From Pseudovibrio exalbescens (GTDB lineage Bacteria > Pseudomonadota > Alphaproteobacteria > Rhizobiales > Stappiaceae), in the NCBI RefSeq assembly GCF_028737195.1, contig NZ_JAQZAJ010000002.1, positions 62,001 to 126,000 of the forward strand: 64,000 nucleotides of DNA, read 5' to 3'. Below the pieces are notes generated by a model. The model was given only the letters and a program-made list of their open reading frames with translations. It did not search any database and was not told the DNA's origin. A program made the translations under genes and the position numbers. Shown one piece after another: positions 26,209-34,202 of the stretch (positions are counted from its first letter, which is position 1; the number at the start of each line of letters is the position of its first letter).

Positions 26209-27332
26209 AGCAATCCGCGCTCACCGTAACCATCTATGACCAGACCAACTGGCAGGAGGTCGAGGCAGAGTGGGCCGCGCTGACGCAAGAAGCCATAGAG
26301 CCCAATCCCTTTTTCGGCCCCGCGTTCATAAAGGCCTATCAGCGTCATATGACAAAAGGCCGCCTGAAGCTGATCATGGCACGAGAGACGGGGAGTGGCC
26401 GCGCACTGGCCACGCTGCCAGTTCTGATGAAAGGCCCGCTGCCGCTGCTGAAGGTGCCGCAAGGCCTTGCAGGTAACTATGGTCCACTCGGAACCTTATT
26501 GTTGGCACCTGAGGCCCCAAAAGAGGCGCTCGAACAGGTGATTGAAACCGCGTTGCAGCTCTCGCCCTGGAACATGTTGGTACTGCCATTCCACAGCAAT
26601 GGAGGCCTCGTGCAAGCGCAACTGAAAGAAGTTGCAAAGACCAGGGGCTGGCAAGTCGCGCGCAGTCAAGAGACAGACCGCGCCTTTCAACGAGGTGGAG
26701 AGGCAGGTTTCGAGGCACTACAGCAGGCACTAGCCTCCAAATCTGGCAAGCGCATCCAGCGCTATGGGCGGCAATTGCAAAAACAGGGAGAGCTTGCCTT
26801 TTCTGCCAGCTCAACCGCTGAAGAAGCTCTCGAAGGGCTGGAGGCCTTTCTGGACCTTGAGCAGAAAGGTTGGAAAGGGCACCAAGGCTCCGCTCTCATA
26901 CAGCGCTCAAACGCCCTCGCCTTTACGCGAGAGATGTTCGCGCAGGCAGCCCAAAACCAACAGGCCCGCGTTGACCAAATGACGCTGGCCGGCGAGCCCG
27001 TTGCCATCAAGCTCTGGCTGGCGGCAGGCAAGCGATGGTTTGGCTGGAAAACCGCCTTCAACGAAGCCTACAGCAAGGTTTCTCCAGGGACCCAGCTTCT
27101 GTTCTACAGCAGCGCCGTCAATTTGCGCGATCCGGGCTTCAATGGCGCGGATTCACTGACCTCAACTGACAATCGCATGGCCAACGTGGTGTGGCAGGAC
27201 CGGTTTGAGCACGCGACGTTGACCATTGGATCAGGTCTGCGCTTTACCTTTGCAAACGCGATACTCACTCAAGCGAGCCTCGCAAAACAATATGCCGTCG
27301 CCAAGATCAAAGGCCTACTTGGCAGACGATAG
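26205..27332 (+). CDS. GNAT-fold acyltransferase, CelD/BioF2-like
   Basis: A 375-residue cytosolic protein of the Acetyltransf_6 type found with exopolysaccharide genes. The N-terminal GNAT-like half includes NPFFGPAFIKAYQRH near residue 35 and MARETGSGRALATLPVL. The C-terminal half has the more conserved block: ALASKSGKRIQRYGRQLQKQG, FLDLEQKGWKGHQGSALIQ, and AIKLWLAAGKRWFGWKTAFNEAYSKVSPGTQL. The ATG at 26205 is locked by the overlap with the flippase stop; a longer frame upstream lies wholly inside the flippase gene. It probably acylates a polysaccharide or lipid intermediate; the exact substrate is unknown. Confidence 0.8.
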   Translation: MKQSALTVTIYDQTNWQEVEAEWAALTQEAIEPNPFFGPAFIKAYQRHMTKGRLKLIMARETGSGRALATLPVLMKGPLPLLKVPQGLAGNYGPLGTLLLAPEAPKEALEQVIETALQLSPWNMLVLPFHSNGGLVQAQLKEVAKTRGWQVARSQETDRAFQRGGEAGFEALQQALASKSGKRIQRYGRQLQKQGELAFSASSTAEEALEGLEAFLDLEQKGWKGHQGSALIQRSNALAFTREMFAQAAQNQQARVDQMTLAGEPVAIKLWLAAGKRWFGWKTAFNEAYSKVSPGTQLLFYSSAVNLRDPGFNGADSLTSTDNRMANVVWQDRFEHATLTIGSGLRFTFANAILTQASLAKQYAVAKIKGLLGRR

Positions 27333-27340
27333 ACGCAAAA

Positions 27341-27369
27341 AAGGGCACCCAGTACTCTGAGTGCCCTTC
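27341..27369 (-). terminator. Bidirectional terminator, strong on the minus strand
   Basis: AAGGGCAC pairs with GTGCCCTT across 12 bases. On the minus strand the stem is followed by a T-run (TTTTTTGCG), ending the binding-protein transcript. On the plus strand only CTG follows, so it may be weaker for the acyltransferase gene. Confidence 0.8.
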
Positions 27370-27395
27370 TGTAAACTCTAGCAGCTTTGAAAAGC

Positions 27396-28427
27396 TTAGC
27401 TTTCCAGCGCAGCCTCAACACGTGCCGCAACCTCTTCCGGCACCCATGGCACCCAGATGTCGCGGTTGGTCTTCAAGAACTCAATGGCCGCATCGTCAGT
27501 GGTGCCACCCGTGTCTTGCATGTAAGCCAAAGCTTTAGACACAATCGCGTTGGTGGTTTCATAGTTGGTCAGGAACTCAACCAGCTGCGGAGCCTGTTCA
27601 GCAAACTCTGAGTTTGCGTAGACGTGAACCTTGGACAGCGGGTAAGCGACAGCTTCCTTTACCTTTGTCGGGTCGGTTTCTTCGGAAAGCTGATCCCAGA
27701 TTTCCTGATCGAAGGCAGGCTCTTCCAGGATCACAAGATCGTCGATAACCTTACCGAGCACCCAAGTTGGACCCCAGTAGTAGAACAAGATTGGCTGTTT
27801 GCGCTTCACATTGGCTTCAATCGCTGCAGACAGAGCCGCACCTGTACCTGGGCGGAAGTTGACGAAGTCTTCAGTCAGACCATAAGCATTCAGCTTCTTG
27901 GTGTTGATGACCTCACAGCCCCAACCTGCGATACAGTTGTAGAAACGACCTTTGCCAGGCTCTTCTGGATCCTCAAAAACATCCTTGAATTTTGGAAGGT
28001 CCTGAACGGACTTGAGGCCCTTGGCTGGTGCGTCATCCCCTTCCACGAGGTACTTCGGCACAAACCAAGCCTGAAGTGCGTCAGGGAAGTTGATGCCAAG
28101 GTCGACGAAGTCGCCGTTTTCTTGGCCTTTCTGCAACGCTTCAGTCACGTTGTCGGGCCAGATCTCCATGGTCACATCAACGTCACCACGGGCCATGCCG
28201 TTCAGCAGGGGAATGGTGGAGCCGGGAATGACATCCGTTTCACATCCGTAGCCGTGCTCCATGATGTAGCTGGCAAGAGACGTGTGGAACGCGTTGGAAT
28301 CCCAATCGAGACCTGCGAACACAACTGGACGATCGATTTCGCATTGCGCTTCAGAAGCGGCGCTCGAACCAATGGACAGCGGCAACGCAATTGCAGCAGC
28401 AGCAAGCGTGAGTGTAGCTCTAATCAA
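27396..28427 (-). CDS. Quaternary-amine ABC transporter binding protein (OpuAC/ProX type), third paralogue
   Basis: Periplasmic solute-binding protein for glycine betaine, choline or a similar compound. After a signal peptide (ending SSAASEAQ), the mature protein begins CEIDRPVVFAGLDWDSNAFH. Aromatic residues that could form the cation-binding cage occur in GLDWDS, MEIWPDN, QAWFVPKY and YYWGPTW. The start is set at a TTG (28427) with GGAG 7 bases upstream, giving 343 residues; an ATG at 28463 would add 12. It is closely related to the binding proteins at 31.9 and 33.2 kb, but has its own promoter and no transporter gene beside it, so it likely shares theirs. Confidence 0.85.
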   Translation of the reverse strand: MIRATLTLAAAAIALPLSIGSSAASEAQCEIDRPVVFAGLDWDSNAFHTSLASYIMEHGYGCETDVIPGSTIPLLNGMARGDVDVTMEIWPDNVTEALQKGQENGDFVDLGINFPDALQAWFVPKYLVEGDDAPAKGLKSVQDLPKFKDVFEDPEEPGKGRFYNCIAGWGCEVINTKKLNAYGLTEDFVNFRPGTGAALSAAIEANVKRKQPILFYYWGPTWVLGKVIDDLVILEEPAFDQEIWDQLSEETDPTKVKEAVAYPLSKVHVYANSEFAEQAPQLVEFLTNYETTNAIVSKALAYMQDTGGTTDDAAIEFLKTNRDIWVPWVPEEVAARVEAALES

Positions 28428-28576
28428 GAGAAATCTCCGGTACACGAGGTTATAGTCATCCATCTCCCATTATCAAATAAAAGGAGAGACGAACTCGTTC
28501 AATTCGGGCCGGGACCCGAGTTTAATATGGACTCTCAAAAGACTTCAAAGTCCGCAAGAGCCCGATTCAGCAGACG

Positions 28577-28606
28577 TGATAATAGTCACAATTTTATCAT
28601 TGTCAA
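28577..28606 (-). promoter_or_regulatory. Sigma-70-like promoter with palindrome, third binding-protein gene
   Basis: On the minus strand TTGACA (28606-28601), 16 bases, then TATTAT (28584-28579). The arms TGATAA and TTATCA (28577-28582, 28594-28599) form an inverted repeat covering the -10 region, a likely operator. The predicted transcript has a leader of about 145 nt. Confidence 0.6.
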
Positions 28607-29021
28607 CTTTTAGGCTAACTGGTCTTTGGTATGAGGATATTCATACTTTTTGCAGTTTCAATAAATACTTATGTTTTGTACAAATATACATATCTAATTG
28701 ACAGATTTACATAGAAAATCTACAGCAGAAAAATCATGAAAAGTACTACCTGATTTCTTCGAAGTAGTTCTTGTGTGCGCGCCAAGCAAAAACGCGGGTA
28801 CCGCATTAGCGGCCCAGCCCTGCCCGCGTTTTCGACGAATAAGCTGGGTGCCTCAGACAAGTCGAGGAAGCATAGTAAAAAAATAAAGCCTGCTCACGCG
28901 GGCTTAGAAGCACTGGTTGATTTTTATAGGTTTCTCTAAGTTTCAGTGGGAAATCAATTCCAGTCCCTTCAGAGACACGCTGCAAGGCAGCCAATACCTA
29001 TCAAAATCTATGATAGATACA
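28607..29021. other. AT-rich intergenic region with two hairpins
   Basis: No gene. A GTATGA/TCATAC inverted repeat (28629-28646) lies upstream of the binding-protein promoter. AAAACGCGGG/CCCGCGTTTT (28789-28832), and AAGCCTGC/GCGGGCTT around 28888-28907 with a T-rich tail on the minus strand, look like successive terminators. The latter would end the CAP-protein transcript; the former could end a small minus-strand RNA of unknown origin. Confidence 0.45.
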
Positions 29022-29531
29022 TCAATCAGAGGCCGCAATCATGCTCCAGAACACCTTGTACTTGGAAGACGGGGCGTAAGCGGTGGCAATCCCTATGCGG
29101 GTGATATCAGGATCGAGCATGACCGCCTGATGCTTTGGGGAGTCCCGCCACCCAGAGAAGGCTTCTGCCCAACGTCGATAGCCCGCACTGGTGTTCTCCA
29201 CTGCATAGGTATCGCCCTCCCCGATCTGGCTCATACGCCGCGCAAGCGCCTCCCCCTCCCGGCCGGACACATTCGAGCCTCCGGAAACAGCCAAGTCCTT
29301 TGCCTTGGCCTCAGCCAAAGAGGTGAGTTTGGCGTCAACGCGCACTGGACCAAGACCATGCTGCTCACGGTAACCGGAAATCATTTGCGCCACCACCTGC
29401 TGGTCAATCATCGCATCTGATGCTTCCAGACTGCGATAATAGGCAGGTTCGTCAGGCGCTATCGCGCAAGCTCCCAAAACCATCGACATAGCCGCGAACA
29501 AAGCCGGCAGCTTCCAGTTCAATTTCCGCAT
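29022..29531 (-). CDS. CAP/SCP-domain lipoprotein
   Basis: A 169-residue exported protein. The N-terminus MRKLNWKLPALFAAMSMVLGAC contains a lipobox (VLGAC), so Cys22 is probably lipidated and the protein membrane-anchored. Residues about 45-165 form a CAP (cysteine-rich secretory protein-like) domain: GLGPVRVDAKLTSLAEAKAK, then GWRDSPKHQAVMLDPDITRIGIA and YKVFWSMIAA. The substrate or function of bacterial CAP proteins is generally unknown. It sits between the transporter operon and the third binding-protein gene on the same strand, but terminators on both sides suggest independent transcription. Confidence 0.85.
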   Translation of the reverse strand: MRKLNWKLPALFAAMSMVLGACAIAPDEPAYYRSLEASDAMIDQQVVAQMISGYREQHGLGPVRVDAKLTSLAEAKAKDLAVSGGSNVSGREGEALARRMSQIGEGDTYAVENTSAGYRRWAEAFSGWRDSPKHQAVMLDPDITRIGIATAYAPSSKYKVFWSMIAASD

Positions 29532-29610
29532 TCTATTCCCCTGCAGAGCGTAGTGGGCAAACCCTAGCCACCAATACGGCGGATCTGGGGAGATACAACG
29601 ACAAAACAGA

Positions 29611-29636
29611 AAAAGGCCGGAGACTTCCGGCCTTTT
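29611..29636 (-). terminator. Rho-independent terminator of the betaine transporter operon
   Basis: AAAAGGCCGG pairs with CCGGCCTTTT around a 6-base loop. Read on the minus strand it is followed by TCTGTTTTG, so the stem plus T-tract ends the operon 26 bases after the ATPase stop codon. Confidence 0.85.
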
Positions 29637-29661
29637 CCCTCAACTATTCTGGCGACAATCA

Positions 29662-30942
29662 TCAAGAAGCGCGTTTGACGCTCTCACCAGAGGTTTTCTT
29701 TTCTTCCGCGTCGGCACCTGAGGCGGAACCATCCTTTTCAGTCGCATCACCTTCTGCTACCTCCTCTTCCGGAGGCGTTAGAATGCTGCCAACCTCTTCG
29801 TTGCTGAGAACGCCCTTAAAATGACCGGACTCATCAACGACTGGCACCGGATAATCGCTTTCCAGCGTTGCTGGCAGCGCCTCTTCAATGGTGCTTTCCA
29901 GATCGACACTGCCGCTATCATCAGCAAACTCGTAGAGCGAAGGATTATCACCTGGCTTGGCAATCTCCTCCTCAAGCGCTTCCTGAGTAACCACGCCACG
30001 GAACTCTTTGTTCTCGACAACGTAGCCAAACTCTTCACCCTTGCGGCGCATATCAGCCAGAGCGCGCTCCATGTTGTCATGCGTAATGCGCCACTCTGGC
30101 GGCTGCATTACGGTGTCCACTGTCAGAACGCGAGCACGGTTCACATCGCGTACAAAGGCACGAACGTAGTCATCAGCTGGCTGCAACAGAATTTCTGGCG
30201 GCGTACCCACCTGAGACAGCTTGCCATCCTTCAGGATCGCAATCTTGTCACCAATGCGCAGTGCTTCATCCAGATCGTGCGTAATGAAGACGATGGTCTT
30301 GTGCAGCTTCTCCTGAAGCTCCACCAGCTGGTCCTGCATCTGGGAGCGGATCAGTGGATCAAGAGCAGAGAACGCTTCATCCATCAAGAGAACGTCAGCA
30401 TCCGTAGCCAACGCACGGGCCAGACCCACACGCTGCTGCATGCCACCAGAAAGCTGGCTTGGGTACTGGTCCTCAAAACCGGCCAGACCCACAGCTTCAA
30501 TCCACTCACGCGCTTTGGTTTCACGTTGGTCGCGCTTCACACCCTGCACTTCCAGGCCATAGGCAACGTTCTGAACAACAGTACGGTGAGGCAAAAGGCC
30601 AAAGCGCTGGAACACCATGCTCATCTTGTGGCGACGGAAGTCTTCGAGCTCCTTCCGGTTCAAAGACATTACATCCGTGCCATCAACGATGATCTGGCCG
30701 TCAGTTGGATCGATCAAGCGGTTGAAGTGACGGATCATGGTGGACTTACCAGAACCGGAAAGCCCCATGATCACGAAGATCTCGCCCTTGCCGATGGACA
30801 GGGATACGTTGTCCAGACCAAGCGTATGTCCGGTTTCGGCAAGAAGCTCTTCCTTGCCCATGCCAGCCTTGACCTTGCTGAGCATCTCCGCGGAGCGCGG
30901 ACCAAAGATCTTGGTAATGTTTTTGACTTGAATTTTTACCAT
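29662..30942 (-). CDS. proV: Betaine/choline ABC transporter ATP-binding protein (ProV/OpuAA type)
   Basis: Cytosolic ATPase of the quaternary-amine importer, 426 residues. It shows the family-typical N-terminus (KNITKIFGPRSAEMLSK), Walker A GLSGSGKST near residue 60, the signature LSGGMQQRVGLARALA, Walker B VLLMDEAFSALDP and the switch His in VFITHDLDEAL. CBS-like regulatory sequence follows (about residues 280-385), then an acidic, low-complexity tail (EEEVAEGDATEKDG...). CBS tandems in this family sense ionic strength. It starts 10 bases after the permease stop with GGAGAAG as ribosome-binding site, and is the last gene of the operon. Confidence 0.93.
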   Translation of the reverse strand: MVKIQVKNITKIFGPRSAEMLSKVKAGMGKEELLAETGHTLGLDNVSLSIGKGEIFVIMGLSGSGKSTMIRHFNRLIDPTDGQIIVDGTDVMSLNRKELEDFRRHKMSMVFQRFGLLPHRTVVQNVAYGLEVQGVKRDQRETKAREWIEAVGLAGFEDQYPSQLSGGMQQRVGLARALATDADVLLMDEAFSALDPLIRSQMQDQLVELQEKLHKTIVFITHDLDEALRIGDKIAILKDGKLSQVGTPPEILLQPADDYVRAFVRDVNRARVLTVDTVMQPPEWRITHDNMERALADMRRKGEEFGYVVENKEFRGVVTQEALEEEIAKPGDNPSLYEFADDSGSVDLESTIEEALPATLESDYPVPVVDESGHFKGVLSNEEVGSILTPPEEEVAEGDATEKDGSASGADAEEKKTSGESVKRAS

Positions 30943-30952
30943 GATGCTTCTC

Positions 30953-31822
30953 CTATCCGTTCACTTTGCGATAGGCCTGCATGCGCTGACCTGCGGACTG
31001 CGTGATACGGTCGAAGAGAATTGCAAGGATAACGATGGCGATACCACCAACAAGGCCCTGACCAGAGTCGTTTCTTTGCAGCCCCAGCAGCACGGTTTCA
31101 CCCACACCGCGGGCACCAATCATGGATGCGATCACGACCATCGCGAGCGCCATCATCATTGTCTGGTTTACACCTTGCATGATGGAAGGCAGCGCCAACG
31201 GGATCTGCACCCCTTTCAACACCTGCCAGCGGGTAGCGCCGAACGCGCGGCTGGCCTCAACCACTTCTGAATCAACCATTCGGATACCGAGGTCGGTCAG
31301 ACGGATCAGAGGCGGCGCAGCGTAAATTACGGTCGCCAGAATTGCGGGCACTTTACCAAGGCCAAACAGCATGGCCGCTGGAATGAGGTACACAAAGCTT
31401 GGAATCGTCTGCATGAGGTCGAGCACGGGGTTCAAACCGGCGCGGAAGCGCTCGGACCGTGACGCCAATACACCTGCCGGAATGCCAATCATCACAGAAA
31501 GAGCAACCGAGACCAGCATGATAGCGATGGTCTGCATGGCCTGCTCCCACAGCCCCAACGCGCCTACCAGCCACATAGCAACAACCATTCCGATGGTCAG
31601 TCCAATGCGGCGGCTGGCAGCGTAGGTAAGCAACGCAACGCACAGCAAGACAACAACAGGATCGGCGGAGCGCAAGAAACGCTCGAGCTGAACCAAGAAG
31701 AACAGGATGAAGTTCGAGAAGGCCTCAAAGCCGTCTCCGTAATTTATGACCAAATAGTCTACAAAATTGTTGGTCGCAACACGTATGGGTCTTCCGATAT
31801 CTGGGAATAGGACGGAGTCCAT
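30953..31822 (-). CDS. proW: Betaine/choline ABC transporter permease (ProW/OpuAB type)
   Basis: Inner-membrane permease, 289 residues, with about six hydrophobic segments. The conserved BPD-transporter loop is present as EASRAFGATRWQVLKGVQIPLALPSIMQGVNQTMMMALAMVV near residues 185-225, including the EAA-type helix that contacts the ATPase. The N-terminal segment (FPDIGRPIRVATNNFVDYLVINYGDGFEAF) is short compared with E. coli ProW. The start ATG has GAGGAAATT upstream. It is the only permease gene in the cluster and so must serve all three binding proteins if they are used locally. Confidence 0.92.
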   Translation of the reverse strand: MDSVLFPDIGRPIRVATNNFVDYLVINYGDGFEAFSNFILFFLVQLERFLRSADPVVVLLCVALLTYAASRRIGLTIGMVVAMWLVGALGLWEQAMQTIAIMLVSVALSVMIGIPAGVLASRSERFRAGLNPVLDLMQTIPSFVYLIPAAMLFGLGKVPAILATVIYAAPPLIRLTDLGIRMVDSEVVEASRAFGATRWQVLKGVQIPLALPSIMQGVNQTMMMALAMVVIASMIGARGVGETVLLGLQRNDSGQGLVGGIAIVILAILFDRITQSAGQRMQAYRKVNG

Positions 31823-31849
31823 AATTTCCTCTCACAGTTATTAATAGAA

Positions 31850-31871
31850 GAGCACGGGTCAGCCCGTGCTC
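31850..31871 (-). other. Intercistronic hairpin between binding protein 2 and permease
   Basis: GAGCACGGG pairs perfectly with CCCGTGCTC around a 4-base loop, 23 bases after the binding-protein stop, without a T-run. Such structures often protect the upstream message from 3' decay so that the binding protein is made in excess over the permease. Confidence 0.6.
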
Positions 31872-31894
31872 CGCGCACTCAGGGCCGCAGCCAA

Positions 31895-32926
31895 CTACTG
31901 CTTCAAAGCAGCATCGACGTTTGCGGCAACATCCTCAGGAACCCATGCAGTCCACAGGTCCCTATTCTGCTTAAGAAACTCAATCGCGGCATCATCAGTG
32001 GTGCCACCCGTGTCCTGCATGTAGGCCAGGGCGCCAGACACAATTGCGCTGCTTGTCTCATAAGCTGTCAAAAACTCCACGAGGTCGGGTGCCTCCTTGG
32101 AGAACTCGGTATTCACGTAAACATGAGCCGGATTTAGCGGATAAGCGGTGGCTTCAGTGACCTTGGTTGGGTCGTTTTCATCCGTCACGGCCTGCCAGAT
32201 TGCTTCATCAAAAGCGGGTTCTTCCAGCTCGACGACCTGATCACCAATCTTGCCCATTACCCACGTCGGCCCCCAGTAGAAGAAGACGATTGGGCGCTGG
32301 CGCTTGATGTTTGACTCAATGGCAGCTGCAAGTGCTGCGCCTGTGCCAGGGCGAAAGTTAACGAAGTGGTCGTTCAGTTGATAAGCATTGAGCTTCTTGG
32401 TGTTGTAAACCTCACAAGCCCATCCTGCGATACAGTTGTAGAACCGCCCTTTTCCCGGCTCTTCCGGGTCTTCAAACAGATGCTTGTACTTCGGCAGGTC
32501 GAAAACGGTCTTCAAACCTTTCGCAGGCGCGTCGTCGCCCTCAACCATGTACTTGGGAACATACCAAGCCTGCTTTGCGTCCGGGAAGTTGATGCCGAGA
32601 TCAACAAAGTCCCCGCGCTCCTGTCCCTTTGTCAGGGCCTCGGAAACGTTTTTCGGCCAAATCTCCATGGTGATGTCGACATCGCCCCGGGCCATGCCGT
32701 TAACGAGCGGAATGCTGGACCCTGGGATGATATCGGTCTCACAGCCATACCCATGTTCGATAATGTAGCCCGCTACAGAATTATGAAATGCGTTTGAATC
32801 CCAATCGAGACCCGCAAATACCACAGGGCGCTCTACTTCACAGGTGCGTTCAGCAGCAACACCCGAACCCGCCGAGAATGGCAGGGCTAACACCAATGCG
32901 GCAAATACAGCATTTACCTTTGACAA
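31895..32926 (-). CDS. Quaternary-amine ABC transporter binding protein, second paralogue
   Basis: 343-residue periplasmic binding protein, cotranscribed with the permease and ATPase. The signal peptide ends near SGVAAERT. The mature part repeats the features of its paralogues: CEVERPVVFAGLDWDSNAFH, TMEIWPKN, QAWYVPKYMVEGD, and FYWGPTW. The TTG at 32926 is taken as start, preceded by GGAG and TTAGG; the in-frame upstream extension (22 residues) has no signal-sequence character, which supports the TTG. It and the third paralogue are the same length. Ligand specificity may differ subtly between copies. Confidence 0.88.
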   Translation of the reverse strand: MSKVNAVFAALVLALPFSAGSGVAAERTCEVERPVVFAGLDWDSNAFHNSVAGYIIEHGYGCETDIIPGSSIPLVNGMARGDVDITMEIWPKNVSEALTKGQERGDFVDLGINFPDAKQAWYVPKYMVEGDDAPAKGLKTVFDLPKYKHLFEDPEEPGKGRFYNCIAGWACEVYNTKKLNAYQLNDHFVNFRPGTGAALAAAIESNIKRQRPIVFFYWGPTWVMGKIGDQVVELEEPAFDEAIWQAVTDENDPTKVTEATAYPLNPAHVYVNTEFSKEAPDLVEFLTAYETSSAIVSGALAYMQDTGGTTDDAAIEFLKQNRDLWTAWVPEDVAANVDAALKQ

Positions 32927-33130
32927 CAGACCTAACTCCAATAGGAGGTTACGCACTCCATGCACCAACCTCGAAAATCCCCTGGCGCCCAAAAAAGGTC
33001 ACCTATTCGTTGCACAGCACCTGAGGTGCATGCTTGTCATTGTACGCGGCACAAGCAGACCTCCCAAAGCAGAGACCCAAACAAGTGTGCGAACAGGGCG
33101 TCTCATCCCCTGACAGCCCTAACTCTACCA

Positions 33131-33155
33131 CACCTGAGGGGGTAGCCCTCAGGTG
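33131..33155 (-). other. Intercistronic hairpin between binding proteins 1 and 2
   Basis: CACCTGAGGG pairs perfectly with CCCTCAGGTG across 5 bases, about 20 bases downstream of the first binding-protein stop. There is no T-tract, so it is more likely a 3'-protecting or partial-termination structure than a full terminator. Confidence 0.6.
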
Positions 33156-33176
33156 AAATCCTTTAAAAGTTGTCGT

Positions 33177-34202
33177 CTAGAGCGCCGCATCAACCCGCGT
33201 AGCTACGTCCTCTGGAACCCAACCTGTCCATAGTTCTTTGTTCTTGCGAAGAAAATCAGCTGCTGCATCGTCAGATGAACCGCCCGTTTCCTGCATGTAT
33301 GCAAGTGCTTCAGAAACAATTGCGCTGTTCGTATCGTACGCGGTCAGGAACGCGCTCAGCTTCGGCGCAGCCTCGTTGAACTCCGTGTTCACGAAGATGT
33401 GGGCAGCAGACATCGGATATTCCGTCGCCTCAGTCACCTGAGACGGGTCGCTCTCTTCTGTAACGCTCTGCCAAATGGCCTCGTCAAAAGCTGGCTCTTC
33501 CAGCGCAACCACTTGATCGCCAACCTTGCCCATGACCCATGTCGGGCCCCAGTAGTAAAACAGGATCGGCTTTTCGCGCAGAATGTTGGATTCAATGGCG
33601 GAGGCCAAGGCCGCGCCTGTACCACTGCGGAAGTTTACAAAATCTTCCGTCAGCCCATAGGCATGCAGCTTCTTGGTATTGAACACCTCACAAACCCAGC
33701 CTGCAATGCAGTTATAGAACCGGCCTTTTCCAGGCTCTTCTGGGTCCGTAAACACCTCTTTGTACTTAGGCAGGTCATAGACGGACTTCAGTCCCTTGGC
33801 TGGAGCATCTTCGCCTTCAACCAGATACTTTGGCACATACCACGCCTGTGTCGCATCCGGGAAGTTTACGCCAAGATCAACAAACGCGTTCGCGTCCAGC
33901 CCCTTCTGCAGCGCATCAGAAACGTTGGTTGGCCAGATTTCCATGTGTACGTCAACATCGCCGCGAGCCAACCCGTTGATCAACGGAATGTTTGAACCCG
34001 GAATGATGTCAGTCTCACACCCGTATCCATTTTCCAGGATGAAGCTGGCAACCGAATTGTGAAAAGCGCTGGAGTCCCAATCAAGCCCAGCAAATACAAC
34101 CGGGCGATCAATCTCACAAACTGGCTCCGCGGCAACTGCAATCGATCCACTGACCGGCACAGCAAAAGCTAAGGCGGCAATCGCAACATTGAATTTTCGC
34201 AA
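33177..34202 (-). CDS. Quaternary-amine ABC transporter binding protein, first paralogue
   Basis: First gene of the importer cluster. The 341-residue product has a signal peptide (MRKFNVAIAALAFAVPVSGSIAVAAEP) and the same hallmarks as its paralogues: CEIDRPVVFAGLDWDSSAFH, MEIWPTN, QAWYVPKYLVEGED, YYWGPTW. The start is a TTG at 34202 with GGGAGAG 7 bases upstream. A 46-residue upstream extension of the frame is possible but would bury the signal peptide. The nearby promoter with a flanking palindrome suggests regulated transcription. Confidence 0.88.
   Translation of the reverse strand: MRKFNVAIAALAFAVPVSGSIAVAAEPVCEIDRPVVFAGLDWDSSAFHNSVASFILENGYGCETDIIPGSNIPLINGLARGDVDVHMEIWPTNVSDALQKGLDANAFVDLGVNFPDATQAWYVPKYLVEGEDAPAKGLKSVYDLPKYKEVFTDPEEPGKGRFYNCIAGWVCEVFNTKKLHAYGLTEDFVNFRSGTGAALASAIESNILREKPILFYYWGPTWVMGKVGDQVVALEEPAFDEAIWQSVTEESDPSQVTEATEYPMSAAHIFVNTEFNEAAPKLSAFLTAYDTNSAIVSEALAYMQETGGSSDDAAADFLRKNKELWTGWVPEDVATRVDAAL

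Noticed and set aside
29821-31005. 394-codon plus-strand open frame opposite the betaine ATPase gene
   Set aside because: Antisense to proV with all ABC motifs on the other strand; no recognisable protein family.
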